This document shows, in pieces, positions 22,563 to 34,959 of a stretch of 64,000 nt of DNA. Every line of letters begins with the position of its first letter. Position 1 is the first letter of the stretch. The translations under genes and the position numbers were made by a program. The stretch is taken from NCBI GenBank assembly GCA_946902985.2, contig OX336389.2, forward strand, positions 788,082,979 through 788,146,978. Direction: 5' to 3'. A model generated the notes under the pieces. It was not told where the DNA came from, ran no database searches, and saw only the letters and a list, made by a program, of their open reading frames with translations. The stretch is from Meconema thalassinum. Taxonomy: Eukaryota; Arthropoda; Insecta; Orthoptera; Tettigoniidae.

Positions 22563-24089
22563 AAATCCCTAGTGGTCTGGTTCACTCCTTTTCGGGATGG
22601 GTTTGTTTGCAGCTGCTATTAGTTTAGATGTTATTGGTTGACTTTCGCCTTGTTGTGACTTGTTTTGTAGTGTGTGTCAGGAGTGTTGGAGTCAGAGGTA
22701 CATGATTTTATCTTGTGTTCGCCCTAACATTTTATGTATTTTTGGGAACGCATTGTAGAGATCATTGACTTTCACTTGCCCGTGGTGGGGTTATATATTA
22801 TTTCAACTTTCATTTCAATTGTTGTGTTTTGAATCCTTTCCCCGCAGTTTGGTTTTCTTTTTATTTCTTTATGGCCTTATGCCCTGTGTTCAAGTAGCCT
22901 AAGCGTTTTTCCTCACCCTTTTGGTGTGGTGAGCGTTAAGTAATTGTTTTGTTTTAATAGTTAAATTTGGCATTTTTCATTTACTGTACTCTAATGATTT
23001 CCATTATTTTTTGCTAACATACCATTAACTGTAATTTCTCCCTTGTATTTTCATTGGGGCTTACGTTGGTTCTCATTCCACTCCATTTGTTCTCCATTAA
23101 ATTATTTTTGACCCCTTTAAAACTGTGCCTCGTATTTCATTCTCCATGAACCTGGTTTTCTTTATTATGTCCGAGTGTTCCACCTACTCTTGGGAATTCA
23201 GTATATGGCGATCCTAACAATGATATTGATAATGATAATAATAATAATAACAATAATAATGTGACATGTCACCGTGTGTCACACTGGCCAGGCTTGGACC
23301 GGTAGGTAAATCGTGGTGAGAGGATCCGCGACGGGAGAAGGAGTGCTGTGGGCAGGATCGCGGGTGTTTCTTGCTACCCAGCCCCTGGGCCTGTGATTGA
23401 AAAAATCGGGGGAAGTCTGAATATTTCCGTCTCTAGAACAATCCAGTTTGACACCCACTCAAACATAACGAGACAAATGGAGAACGTTCCAAACATTTTG
23501 TCAATGAAATATAAATGGGAGAGCAGTTCCGTGAAGGTCAGTTCGTTGCAGTTTAGTTCAGCGTGAGCGAGTGCAGAATCAGCCCAGCGGAGAGAGCTGA
23601 GAGAGACAGGGTATATCGATAGTCTTGCCGTGACTAACAGTTTAGTTCATTAGTGCGGTCATCTGAAGCAGTTTCGAGGGGGCATATCTTCCGGCGAGGT
23701 AATAGTGAGTCGAGCACTGTGAAATAGTGATACGGCGGTGTCTGTGGAAGAAGAGTGAGAGGATTTAGGTTCGTCGCGGTACTGGTATGAGCGCATGAGA
23801 AGCGACCTCAGTTGAACTCGATAAACCTGGAGCGGCAGTGGTGGTAAGTTCGAACTGTGGAGACTATATGGACTGCACGGACAAGTGAACAGCTGGTGTA
23901 CTGTGGTGACTTGCGTATAGGGCGAGTGTGGTGTAAATTGCCATCCTGTGAATACTGGTGTAAACAGTAGTTAGATAGAAACGTAAAATTTAGTGTCAGT
24001 CATACTCGCTACCAGTTGTGTGTGTTTATTTACGTGTAGGCCCCGAGACTGTCACAACAATAATAGCATTAATCATAATAATAATAATA
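22563..24089. other. no genes; short AAT/ATG repeats
   Basis: A simple repeat of gataat/aat units lies at 23218-23262. The following 800 bases are less AT-rich and contain short open frames only, none recognised. Confidence 0.4.
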
Positions 24090-24633
24090 ATATACTAGAA
24101 ATAATGGATGGCAAGCGGAAGGACAAGAATGCAATATATGAAGGGGAAAACAGAATACAGTCGTCTGAAAAATCAAGTAGACAAGTAATGCAAGGAAGCG
24201 AAAAATGAACGCTTGAAAAAGAGATGTGCTAGTATAGAAAACTGTCTTAAAGTAGGAAACTTAGATACAGCTTATCAAGGGATTTAGAGTTTCTTTGGGA
24301 AAGGAAGACTAAGTGCTGTAATAATAGGGACTCAAATGGATAACCTCCAACAGATAGAGAAGAAATGGTTGAGAGATGGAAAGCATCCATTGAGAGTTTG
24401 TGTAGGGGTTAGGAGATTGAGAATCATACTGGAATGGGAATGGCAAATTGACGAAGGTGAGAACGGAAATTTAATATTGAGATCAGTATTTGATAGAGCA
24501 CTAGAAGGCTTAAGCAAAAACTAAGTACCAGGCATAGTTGATATACCGACTGAGAATGATGAAAGTCTGATCAGGTTATTTCACTTGCTATGCAGGACTA
24601 ATGAGACAGGTGATGTGCCCACTGATTTTAAGA

Positions 24634-24945
24634 GTCCCGTGGCGTAGCCATGCTCCTTAAATCGTGCACCAAGACTCCGTGGGCAGCAGCAGAACGTCCG
24701 GCGATCGTAGGTTCAAATTCCGACTCTAACAGCGGCTATCCTGAATGTGGATTTTGGCAGCGTTTTCCAAATTCCCTCCAGGCAAATGCCAGGATAGTAC
24801 CTTGTTTCTAGTCCTGGGGCACCTACCTCAACTCTGTCCCTAATACAGCTGCACACTCTACTACAGTCATAATATAAATACAGGTTATCAGACAAATTCA
24901 ACACACCTACATATCCCAAGCCCTGAAAAGGAATTAACAACAATT
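24634..24945 (+). repeat. tRNA-derived SINE inserted in the LINE
   Basis: The head reads gtcccgtggcgtagccatg and the B box is gtaggttcaaattccgac. The insert is bounded by gattttaaga at 24624-24633 and 24946-24955, a 10-bp target duplication of LINE sequence. Confidence 0.65.
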
Positions 24946-24955
24946 GATTTTAAGA

Positions 24956-25488
24956 AGGACTGGCTGGGTGGCGTAGCGGTAGCTTTCTCACCTGCTGTTC
25001 CCAAAGTTGCAGGATCACATCCTGGTGAATTCAGTTGTATTTGAGGGTGCGAGCCGTGTCAGTACATTTACTGGCATCTTAAAGATCCCTTTCGCGGCAA
25101 AAGTCTGGCACTCCGGCGTCTCTAAAAGCCTCAGTAGTTAAAATGGACGTAAAACCAATAACATCTTATTATATAATACGCTATGGTGTTTGTTTCACAA
25201 AACTCAAGCACCTAAACCAGAGGGAGTTAGAAGGTGTGGTTTGTACCAAAATCTTCCAAATCGTCTCAATAGTATAGGCAAAATCTTGCATTTCTTGTAA
25301 AGTCAACGGAAATATATTTATTTGCTTATAAAGTGCTTTTAAACAAATAAACAATACGATAGCCCCTGCGAGAACTCTATCGCCTACAGCCCGCATAGCA
25401 CTAGAGGCGGGCGGGTAGTGTGCACACATGAGGCGCACATAACCCATCATGCGAGAGTTCTCGCACGGGTCCGCTAGTTATTATTATT
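24956..25488 (+). repeat. second SINE at the same target, itself interrupted
   Basis: The head ggctgggtggcgtagcggta and the body gatccctttcgcggcaaaag are followed by aaccaataacatcttattat at 25166. About 310 bp of unrelated sequence (25168-25475, ending cgcacgggtccgctag) follows before ttattattattattttaagaa. The ttttaagaa word at 24948-24956 and 25490-25498 shows this insertion reused the target already duplicated by the neighbouring SINE. The 310-bp inner segment is not identified. Confidence 0.55.
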
Positions 25489-26898
25489 ATTTTAAGAAGA
25501 ATATAATCATCCCTGTATCGAAAAAAGCAGGAGCTGACAGATCTGAAGATTACCGTACGCCAGCTTGGTCACTCATGTTTGAAAGATCCTCAGTAGAATA
25601 ATTTACAAAAGGATGGAAGGACTGAGAGAAGCCAATTGGAGAAGACCAATTTGGTTTCAGGAGAAACGTAGCGATAATGGAAGCTGTACTAAGTCTTAAC
25701 CTGAACCAGGAGGATGCAATAAGGAAAGATAAAAGAACGTTCATAGCATTCGTAGGCTTAGAAAAGGCCTTTGTTCACGTTTATTGCAGTACAGTGCTAG
25801 ATATTTTGAAAATTATTGGAATAATACACAGAGATATGAGGTTGATCTACAATCTATACACAAACTAGACGGCAGGTATTCGAGTTATAAGAGCAGTAGA
25901 AAAGAGGAGAATGGAAGCATTTCGAACGTGTTGTTACAGGAAAATTATGGAGATCAGATGGGTTGATAGAGAAACATAGTAGATAGTATTCAGAAAGGTG
26001 TAAGGCAAGGCTGTGTAACCCATGCTTTTCAATCTACAAATTGAACAAGCAATGAAGGAAATTAGAGGAGAATTTAAAGTAGGAGTAAAGATTCAAGGTA
26101 AAAAGAACTCAACTGTGATATAGGCTGATGACATTGTCATCTTAGCCGATTCACAAGAGGATTTGAATGAGTTTTTGAACGATATGTACTCCGTAGTGAG
26201 GAAAGAATTCATGATGAATATCAATAAATGTAAAACAACAAAACTGGAATGCAGCCGAAGTAAATCAGAAATCCCTATTGGCATCAAATTGGCAGGTGAA
26301 AAGCCAAAGGAAGTAGCAGACTTCTGCTACTTAGAAAGAAAAATAAGCAGTGATGGACGAAGCAAAGGGGATACAAACAGTAGTTTGGCACAGGCAAGGA
26401 AAGCATTTATACAGAAAGGAAGTCTGTTGACATTAAATAAAGGTATTAGTAAGTCATTTTTGAGAGCCTTTGTTTGGAGCGAGGCGCTCTATGGAAGTAG
26501 AAAAGAGGTGAATGGAAGCATTTGGAACGTGGTGTTACAGGAAAAGGATGGAGATCAGATGGGTAGATATAGTAGCAAATGAAGGATTATTAAGGCAGGT
26601 GGGAGAGGAGATATATATCTGGCGACTGCTAATGAATAGAAGAGATAGGTTGGTAGGGCACATTCATATGCACCCAGGAATAAACTTAGTTATGGAAGGA
26701 AGGGTCAAGGACAAGGACTGTAGGGGTCGACCAAGGTTAGAATATGCTACACAGATTACTTCGGATGTAAGGTGTGGTAAATATAAAGATGAGACGATTA
26801 GCTATCCTGTAGGCATGGAGAACGGCATCAAACCAGTCAACAGACTGAAGATTTAAACAACAACAATGATTATTATTCCTGTTTAATTTATGTATCTG

Positions 26899-26904
<6 letters not shown>

Positions 26905-26937
<33 letters not shown>
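26905..26937. repeat. (TAA)n microsatellite
   Basis: About ten perfect TAA/AAT triplets lie at the 3' tail of the adjoining minus-strand SINE. Confidence 0.9.
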
Positions 26938-26939
<2 letters not shown>

Positions 26940-27268
26940 ATGAAAATCCACAGCCTGCTTCCAGTCTCCGACCGGGTCAGGAATGGAATGAATGAAGCCT
27001 CTATCTAGCGGCGAGGATATGAACTGTGCCGGCTGCCGAGGCCTGACGCACTCCTCTGGGGCAATGATTAACTGAATGACAGATGAAATGAAATGATAGT
27101 GGAGAGTGTTGCTGGAATGAAATATTGACAGGGAAAACCGGAGTACCCGGAGAAAAACCTGTCTGCCTCCGCTTTGTCCAGCACAGATCTCACATGGAGT
27201 GACCGGGATTTGAACCACGGACCCAGCGGTGAGAGGCCGGCGTGCTGCCGCCTAAGCCACGGAGGCTT
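26938..27268 (-). repeat. full-length-looking tRNA-derived SINE
   Basis: On the minus strand the element starts with gcctccgtggcttaggcggc (A box) and has the B box ggtccgtggttcaaatcccg, followed by a body with a ctttgtccagcac-complementary word and an end rich in triplet repeats. Both ends abut TAA arrays. This is the best preserved SINE in the window. Confidence 0.75.
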
Positions 27269-27269
27269 C

Positions 27270-27345
<76 letters not shown>
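27270..27345. repeat. (TAA)n microsatellite, about 25 units
   Basis: An uninterrupted run of TAA/AAT triplets follows the SINE head. Confidence 0.95.
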
Positions 27346-27347
<2 letters not shown>

Positions 27348-30300
27348 GTTTAAATAAAAAGGATCCATCTATTGTTTTGCAAAAATAATTACCCCTAGCT
27401 ATGCCCTATCAAATTACTGTCAATCTCACTGAGGTACAGAAATGCTGAAGGCCACTAAGAGAAAAATTACAAGTAAATTATATAGTATTGCTATAAGAGC
27501 TTATACAAATGTAACAGCTCCAACTAGGATAAATGAAGTTAATTTAAGTATCGAAAATAAAAATAAAATAAAAAGAACGAATCTCTTTCTCTACGGACTG
27601 GACATAAACACAAGCACGTGGTCTACCATAACAAAATGCAAATACCAATTAAAATGACAATTTAAAGAATACAATAAATATTTAGAATTACGAACGATTA
27701 CATAAATAATTACTCACAATGGTATTTCTATACGCAAAGGTATCACCACGGTTATTAACAAAAATAACATGACCACAACAGCAACAGATCTGACACCGAT
27801 CGGTCAATGATGAAGACAATGGCCTTCGACCCACAATGCATTATAATAAAACAAATAACAATAGCTACCAAAACAGTTGAATAATTTTCACAGTCAGGAT
27901 TTAAAAGAATGGATTATAGAAATACAATTGCGTTAAGAGAACTCTCAGTGAGATATAAATTTAATACATTTTGAAACTAGTGCATAACAGTACGAAAAAT
28001 TACATCAGTTTTATATGCTACGGATCATCAAAAGAAAAACTGACTAAGGACCAAACATTATGCTAATCACTTAGTTAAAAAAATAAAACACGAACTACCC
28101 GTGATTACAATAAAATGAGTATCCATTTCAGTTAACGAAAATATATTATTAAGAAGATAAAAAATAAAAAATAAAAACTAGGAAGCTTCCTGATAAATAA
28201 CAACTGAATATCACACTTTTCAATGGATGCACTCGCTCCATATATTAATCACATTTAGCCAAAAATTAAAGAACAACAAAGAAGAAATAACGTACCTTAC
28301 ATCACGGGCACTTCACAAATTAATATATATTGTGCCCTTGAAAGAAGCATGAGATAAGACTCTTTTCGGGGAAATGTTCAGTTCTTGTTCATGAGGCTGG
28401 TAAATTTATGTTTTTGCTTTCACTTCATCAAGGTGACATAAGGATAGTTAAGATAGAAAGAATGTGAAACACAACTTAAAATAAAAACTTAAAAAAACTG
28501 ATCATAGACACAAATATAATCAAAACCTCCCATAATTTACTCCCACAAAATTAAAACATAAATATCAAAATAACACTCAGCATAGAAATACACTGAAATT
28601 CAATAAATTCTCCGTAACTTCTCATTGTTGTGTGCTTGCGATGATGGGAAATGTATGCTAGACAGACATGAGTACTTATTATACAAAATACGCTCCCATT
28701 AGATCAATCTGCAAGGTGCGTACTCCATATTTTGCGTAACTAGATTTGGATCCTGGGAACGACTAATAAAAATGGCTAAGCAAAATAAATAAACTCAACC
28801 GACTACTCTACCGTTTACAAATATTAATATTACAAACTTCAAAATGAAGTTTATCAAAGTGCCTCAGCACGCAATGCAAGTTGCCTAAACACAGGTATTA
28901 CAAACAAATCTGAGAATCCCTATCGTGACTATTATCAAACACTAACATATGGGCCGACCGCTCGTCTCCCTTAAATTACATGACACTTGCATACACAAAT
29001 ATGCACAAACAAGAATTTACAAAATAATTCAGGCTGGCAATAACTAAAATAAAAGCACAATGATTGTATCAACATAAGCTATGACGTGTGTATTTGACGT
29101 GGAGAACACCCTCAGTAAAATCACAATTAATTTCCAGTCATACAGACATATCTCATTATTTATCTCAAGACCACAGACCAGTAGATGAGTAGTGGTGCTT
29201 TAAAGCCACTTATTTTATTTCTACCCGACTGTACATTCTCAGCCATGTTAAATAATTAATATCTGGTGAAACCATGGTCGGAGTTTGACGAATGAGGTGT
29301 TGTTGGACTGGGGCTGACGGGGGCTTTGCAATGGACCACTAATTATATTTCTTAAAAGATTTTGAAAGTTCTTGTTTTTGAAAGTAGGCGATATTTTTTA
29401 AAATAATCATGATAGAACGTTGTGCAATGGTTCAAACGAACGGTCTATTTGTCCTTTTCTTTTAGAACAAAAAAAATATTTTTTACATTTTTTTCTAAAC
29501 AATCCAATTTTGAAAGTGGTTATATTTCGGAAACTAGGAAGTTTACAAACAGGTTTGTTTGACGTAAATGGATGGTCCCTACCCCCTCTACCGCCAAAAT
29601 AAATTTCAAGTTTCTAGACCAAAAACTGTACAGTAGTGTCAACTCAAGGGAGCTTCTGCACTTAGGAAGTTGTGAGCCCCTGAGCCTTGGGAAGGAAGGA
29701 GCAATGCTAGGAAGGTGTGCGTAGATTCGTCTTTTTCGTCTCGTTGTGCTCTTTACGGGGATGTATGTGTTGGAAAGATGGGAAAAGGTTTTTTGGGGGT
29801 TTAAACGTGATTTTAGACTTTTTGTTATTTCTGTCAAATCCATGGTCGTATTTTAACAAATGAGGTCTTGAAGGACTTGGGGTGACGCCCTCTTTCAAAC
29901 ACGGTAGTTTTTTTTGAAAAAATCACGAAGGGCCTAACGCTGAAAAAAAAATTACGTGTTTTTTAATTTTAAATGAAGAGTGGCGGTACACAGATAGACG
30001 CTACCACTGGGCGTGTGTTTGAATGAGCTTGTCGCCGGCCACAGTGACCGTGGTGAATAGAGCAAATGGATATTTCGACGGGGCGGTCTACGACTGAGCG
30101 GGGGCGCGTTATCAGATATTTCCTATGACGAACGGACGAAGGCTAATATCCGAAAATGCGTAAAGCATGTTAAGATATTTTGTTTATACCCCTAAAGAGG
30201 ATCTTTAAGATGATAGTAAACGGTCATGAGTAACATAACAAATGATAATTCTATGATGCAGATGAAGTGGGCTTGCATATTTGACAAGAGAAGTTGGTTA

Positions 30301-30889
30301 AGTCTCGCTGCAAGTCTGAACAGGAAAGAAAGAAATCTGCTTGGAGCTGGCTAGCAGGATGTGAAATGTTATCATGGTTTAGGAATGTGAGGGGAGCTGA
30401 CAACACCGCTTTCTCGCAATAAGAGGGTGGATGGAGTTTGCACGAGCTGGCAAGCCTGTAAGAGCGATAACAGGGCGAGCCGAGGAGAGGAGTGGGAACC
30501 GCAGAGAGGGGAGGGGAGAGAGGAACCCAGAGAAAGAACACACAATCACGTGACCACCCCAGAGCCTGTCAGGAGAGGTGAGATGGAGAGAGGGGTGAGG
30601 AGGGGTGGGGTGGGGAGGGGAAGGAAAGGGAGGAGTGTGAAAACCCATGAGAGCCAATAGCTGAACGTGTAGTGTGTGAACATGGAGTGGAGGGGAGAGG
30701 GGAGGGGGAGAGGGACGGGGTATGAGAGAGAACACAGGTAGAGAGAGAAAGAAAGTCGTGTTGCTGATAACATGTGTGGATATGCATGAAGTGCTGAGCA
30801 CAGTACATGTAGCTCTAGGTAGAGTAAAACATCAATGAATAAATAAATAAATAAATAAAAGGCGCACAGGTTCACACAACATGTAATTA
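27346..30889. other. about 3.5 kb without genes
   Basis: AT-rich sequence to about 29200. Two related words, catggtcggagtttgacgaa at about 29275 and catggtcgtattttaacaaa at about 29842, each followed by a ggacttgggg-like stretch, mark an old duplicated repeat. A strongly purine-rich GGGAGAGG segment runs from about 30470 to 30760, and an (AAAT)n run lies at 30838-30860. The left terminal repeat of the Polinton should lie somewhere before 30890 but I cannot locate it. Confidence 0.4.
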
Positions 30890-31556
30890 ATTTATCCAAG
30901 AATTGAAGGCCGAGTTAAATCCCAGCCATTGACATTGAGTTTATTTGCTTTTTGTTTCAATACTTTTTCCACAAGGTAATATTTTGGAAACGCTGTCATC
31001 TGAAGTTCTTGAACATAAAACCTGTCTTTTATGGGTTGCTGGTTGAGGTCCTCAAGTAAATAGGTGATTGGGCTGTCCAGGTTGACTTGACGAATTCGAA
31101 ATAGTTCGAAATAGTTTGCTCACACGAACATGGTCCCCGTTGTTGAGGCGGTCCACTGTTTAATGGGGTTAAACAGTTTATCCAATCGCGTAATAATTTT
31201 GGTCACTGGGCGTGGCTTAATCCCAATCGTTCTGCGCTTGGTGTCATTAAAGCGTGACACTAGCTCAGGTAATAAGTCCAACCAGCGAGCGGTAAATGCT
31301 TTCCACATATGGGGTTTCAATGTTCAGTTAAACCACTTGACCACACTGGCTTTGAGATTGCTGTACGCGGTGTAATGATGAATATCCAAAGATTTGAGTA
31401 TACTGGAGAAATCTTTGTTGATCAATTATATTCCCTGGTCGGTGTGTAACAACTGGGGTTGACGTTGGGAATGTTGAATAATATGTTTAAAGGCCTCGCG
31501 ACGCACAGGTTGAAAAAAGGCCATTTTGGAATACACATCAATGACCGTCAACATAT
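30890..31556 (-). pseudogene. Polinton/Maverick integrase, C-terminal part
   Basis: This is the distal part of a retroviral-type (rve) integrase from a Polinton, the self-synthesising virus-like DNA transposon. On the minus strand it shows MLTVIDVYSKMAFFQPVRRE (first catalytic Asp), LLHTDQG (second Asp), SNLKASVVKWFN at the site of the third acidic residue, MWKAFTARWLDLLPELVSRF, and a later TYLLEDLNQQPIKDRFY and chromodomain-like KYYLVEKVLKQKANKLNV tail. The third catalytic position is Lys (codon at 31336-31338), there are stops at 31426-31428, 31324-31326 and 31120-31122, and the tail is in another frame. The protein is dead. Its N-terminal part lies at 47269-47545, beyond the inserted retrotransposon. 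Confidence 0.85.
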
Positions 31557-32437
31557 TGTACAGCCTGGGGGGGCAGTACCCCTTGAGAGCCACCCCCCCC
31601 CCCCATCTTCTACCAAAACCACCCCAACTGGAAACATTATAATTCCAGGACATATCTCTACACAGCAAGCGCGACCACCTAAGCCTAGGAGGTTGGCCAA
31701 CGGCTTGCAAAACACACATAAACATTTACACTAACAACTATCTGGGGCAGCTACACTGACGCAATGCTGACCAAGCAGCGCCGAAACGTATAAGAGTGGA
31801 ACCTGGACAGGAGGGATTATCTGTTCTGTTCTGTTCTTCGCCAGCGGCCCTGCCCGACGTCCGTTCCAGCTCTTCACCAGGTGAGAACTAGTTTGTGCTC
31901 AGACTCCTTTAATTCTTGTAAACACCTACCCTAAACTTGTACACATCACAAATTGTATTTCATATTTGTCTAAACTTCCCAAGAGGGACATCAGATTACA
32001 TCTACTGACCAATAAATACATGGTCAGTAAACTACACGCTTATTACTAATCACACTCCACTTTACATCCTTCTACCCAACCTGACCTTAGTCATAATTGC
32101 CCGTGACCGTAGAAGCCAATAACTGCATCGTCAGATTCCATTGTACTCGAGCACACGACTCGACTGCAGAGCACTGAATCACTGACGCTGCACATTCATT
32201 TAATTGCCCATCCTACTCAGCTGGCAAGCTAGTTTAGCAGCCGGCACTAGACATTCATCCCCTGACAGATACTTGCATTCTGCAGGAACGCCCCCAACAG
32301 CTTAAGCATTTACAGCAACACACTACACTGGTAGTCTCTCCCAATTACGGGGAACTACTCTCATTTCGGAAGCAGTTCTCTAAATTGACACATCTACACT
32401 ATCGTGTTTTTCCCACCCCCAACCAAGGGATAAAACA
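31557..32437 (+). repeat. 5' LTR of the first Gypsy element
   Basis: Starts TGTACAGCCTGGGGGGGCAG and ends AAGGGATAAAACA. The only visible differences from the 3' LTR are about eight substitutions and a shorter C run, roughly 1%. It presumably holds promoter and polyadenylation signals, but I can assign no specific box. Confidence 0.95.
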
Positions 32438-32441
32438 TATT

Positions 32442-32459
32442 TGGTGGAGGCGTGACTAC
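32442..32459 (+). promoter_or_regulatory. putative primer binding site
   Basis: TGGTGGAGGCGTGACTAC lies four bases after the 5' LTR. The leading TGG fits pairing with the CCA end of a tRNA. I cannot name the tRNA. Confidence 0.4.
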
Positions 32460-32673
32460 CACGCAAAATAAGGGTAGGGACTCAAACAACGAGCCCTCGT
32501 AGCAGAAGCGATCCGTACCGCAAACAGCCAAGCAAAAGTTGAATTTTATTTCTCTCTCTCTCCCAGAATAAGCTCCACACTTTTTGTTTTTCTCGCCCCC
32601 CTTTATTACACGGGGATTTGTATTATTACACCCACCCCCAACCTCCCCATAGTGCAAGAACGGTGGAAATTAA

Positions 32674-34909
32674 ATGACCACGTTTAGAACCACACTAAGG
32701 GACTTTGCGCACCCTTTGTCAGCTAGCACAACTCCACTCCTGCCGAAGTTAAAAATTAGGAACAGCGACTTGATAACTGAACACACTGCGATACAACTCC
32801 TTCAGGAACTCGATTTAAAGGCATTAGAAATTCGCGCTCAACACCCTGCAGCGGCAGCACAAGTCACACATTTTACACGATCCCAGGCCCAGACCAGGGC
32901 GCACGGACAAGAATCACCAATATCCAGAGCTAGGGAAGCAGATTGCTTGCCAACACTCCACCCCCTATTGTTGCAGCAACTGCAAATCGCAGAGCAGAAG
33001 ACTAATAATCTGCTCGCGCGCATCACACAGTTATTGGATACAGACGCTGTTAAGGCAGACAATTACTCGACTGAGGCGGTCCTAGATATACACACTATTT
33101 TGGAAACAGTGAAACAGGACCTAGACAGGACAGTAGAAGTAGTGAAGACCACACAGTACGACATTACACCACCGATCAGTGACGACATATCAGGTGACGA
33201 GCCACCTGGCAACGTAACACACGTGTCATACACAGGGAGTGAGAATAATTTCACTCAAAACAACACAAACCCAGATACATCAGCACACGATAGAAATGCG
33301 GACAGCATAAACGAGCAAGAAATGAACAGGCACACGGAATATCCAATGATCCACCCCACAAAGTTCACGGGGGAGGGCCAGGATCCCGAGGAATACCTCA
33401 AGGCCTTCAATAGAACGGCTCGGATCAATGGCTGGAGCGACGAAGTCAGGAAACGGCTCCTCCCTGCATACCTCACGAAAGCGGCCATGACATGGTACGA
33501 GCTCCATGAGGACAATCTGGAAGATGCCACATGGGAGGAAATCACTTTGTTGATGAAAAGTGAATTCCAGCTCACACCAGATGATGAGGACCTCTGACCA
33601 AATTAGACAGAGGTCACAGGGACCTACAGAAAGTGCACAGACATATGTAAATGCAAAACTGCTCATGTGCGACAAGTACAACGCAGCAATGACGCATAAG
33701 CAAAAAGTTAAGTTGCTAATGCAGGGCCTTAGACCATCCATCGTGGACAAGTTATGCATAATGAATAACCCCACGGTCCAACACATGCTCAATAATATCA
33801 AAACAATAGAGGCAGGGAGAAAGATCACGGAAAAAGCTACGGAGAAAGCCGTGAATCAGCATTTTCATCCACAAAAGGACGATACCAGTCAGAAGATGGA
33901 TGAGTTAGTGGACAGGATGGAGAAACTAACGATAGCTGCCATCCAAGCAGGCGGGAGACCGTTTAGGGATGGACACACTGACACGGAAGACCTGTACTAT
34001 CCCGAAAGGGAAAGGGGGTACACGGAAAGAAGACACTACGAGCGGGAGACAACACACTACCCTCCACAGCGGCCGACAACACCATACACGCAGGACAGGC
34101 CACATTACCCTCCGCGGTATTCACCAGTCTCATACTCAAACGTAGAGCCAACATACCCCTCACGGCGACCATCATCCCCATACACACCGGAGTACTACCC
34201 TTCAGAGTACGACCACAGCATCCCCCGGCGAAGCAGTCCGCCACCGAGCAGACAGGACTATGCTGCCCCACAGTATAGGGGAAATGGGGACTATCGGGAA
34301 AACCCACCCCCAAGCAGGCAAGGCTAAGCAGCCCCACAATATAGGGGAAATGTGGACTTTCGGGAAAACCCGCCCCCAGCCAGGCAAGGCTATGCATCCC
34401 CACAACATAGGGGAAATAGGAACTATCGGGGAAGCCCACCCCCAATCAGGCAAGATTATGCATCCCCACAATACAGGGGAAACGGGGAGTACCGGGAGAA
34501 CCCACCCCCAGGCAGACAGGGGTATGCACCCCCGAAGTACAGGGAAAAGGGAAATCGCCGGGAAAACCCGCCCATACAGCAGCAGACGTACACCCCGCCC
34601 TGGCGGAAACAAGAAAACAGACCACCGGTCAATAACCGCAAAACAACAATCCCACAGAAAGGACGGGTGACCAGGGACACGTACACAAAGGGACCAGAAC
34701 ACTATCCACTCCCCGACGAACACCCGAGGGAGTTTAGGGACGAGGCACCTCGCCGGGCAGACAGGGGGGGGCAATACTTCCCACACCCAGTTACCCACCG
34801 CAAGCGGGGAGTTGGCGCAGCCACCCCGAGGGGGGACAGACACACGGCACGTGGTGACGCACGCCCACGTTTCCAAAAAACCCTTAGACGGGGAGGTTCG
34901 GCCAGCTAA
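32674..34909 (+). pseudogene. gag (Ty3/Gypsy), two frames plus a nonsense codon
   Basis: This gene encodes the structural protein of the virus-like particle. The first open part (32674-33597, 307 codons from an ATG) is glutamine- and threonine-rich and ends in a gag core domain with HPTKFTGEGQDPEEYLKAFN and KAAMTWYELHEDNL. A frame change near 33594 moves the reading into the +2 frame, where the core continues (SDQIRQRSQGPTESAQTYVN) to a TAA at 34325. The same frame then resumes to 34909. The second half is rich in Pro, Arg, Tyr and Gly and contains five 22-residue repeats. The TAA sits where the neighbouring repeats have TAT, so it is a point mutation. There is no CCHC zinc knuckle; the basic P/R/Y/G repeats may substitute in RNA binding, which is inference. 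Confidence 0.8.
34250..34580 (+). repeat. 66-bp coding tandem repeat in gag (22 residues, five units)
   Basis: Units start about 66 bp apart (for example at 34271 and 34337) and encode variants of QYRGNGDYRENPPPSRQGYA. The exact multiple of three shows expansion under coding constraint. Confidence 0.85.
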
Positions 34910-34959
34910 AAAAAGCGGCGGAGGTTCCTCCCCTAACACAACACCAGAGAGGCCCCTCA

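Larger units (their letters stand above)
24090..26856 (+). pseudogene. decayed LINE reverse transcriptase, split by SINEs
   Basis: Scattered frames together spell an old non-LTR reverse transcriptase. From 5' to 3' one sees an acidic pre-RT region (24336-24524), a KKAGADRSEDYRTPAW block near 25520, GEDQFGFRRN near 25640, a FIAFVGLEKAF block (25740), a GVRQGC block (near 26000), ADDIVILADSQEDLNEFLN (26126) with the catalytic Asp pair, FCYLERKISSDGRS (26320), and the C-terminal RRDRLVGHIHMHPG and GRPRLEYATQI segments (26640-26760). Numerous stops and frameshifts separate them. It is of a different lineage from the LINE at the left edge. Two SINEs are inserted near 24635-25490. Confidence 0.8.

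Noticed and set aside
29520..29843. 107-codon minus-strand frame
   Set aside because: No recognisable motif; lies in a duplicated non-coding repeat.
30251..30899. Five long frames, up to 140 codons
   Set aside because: Arise from a purine-rich low-complexity segment; peptides are Ser/Pro/Leu-rich without structure.
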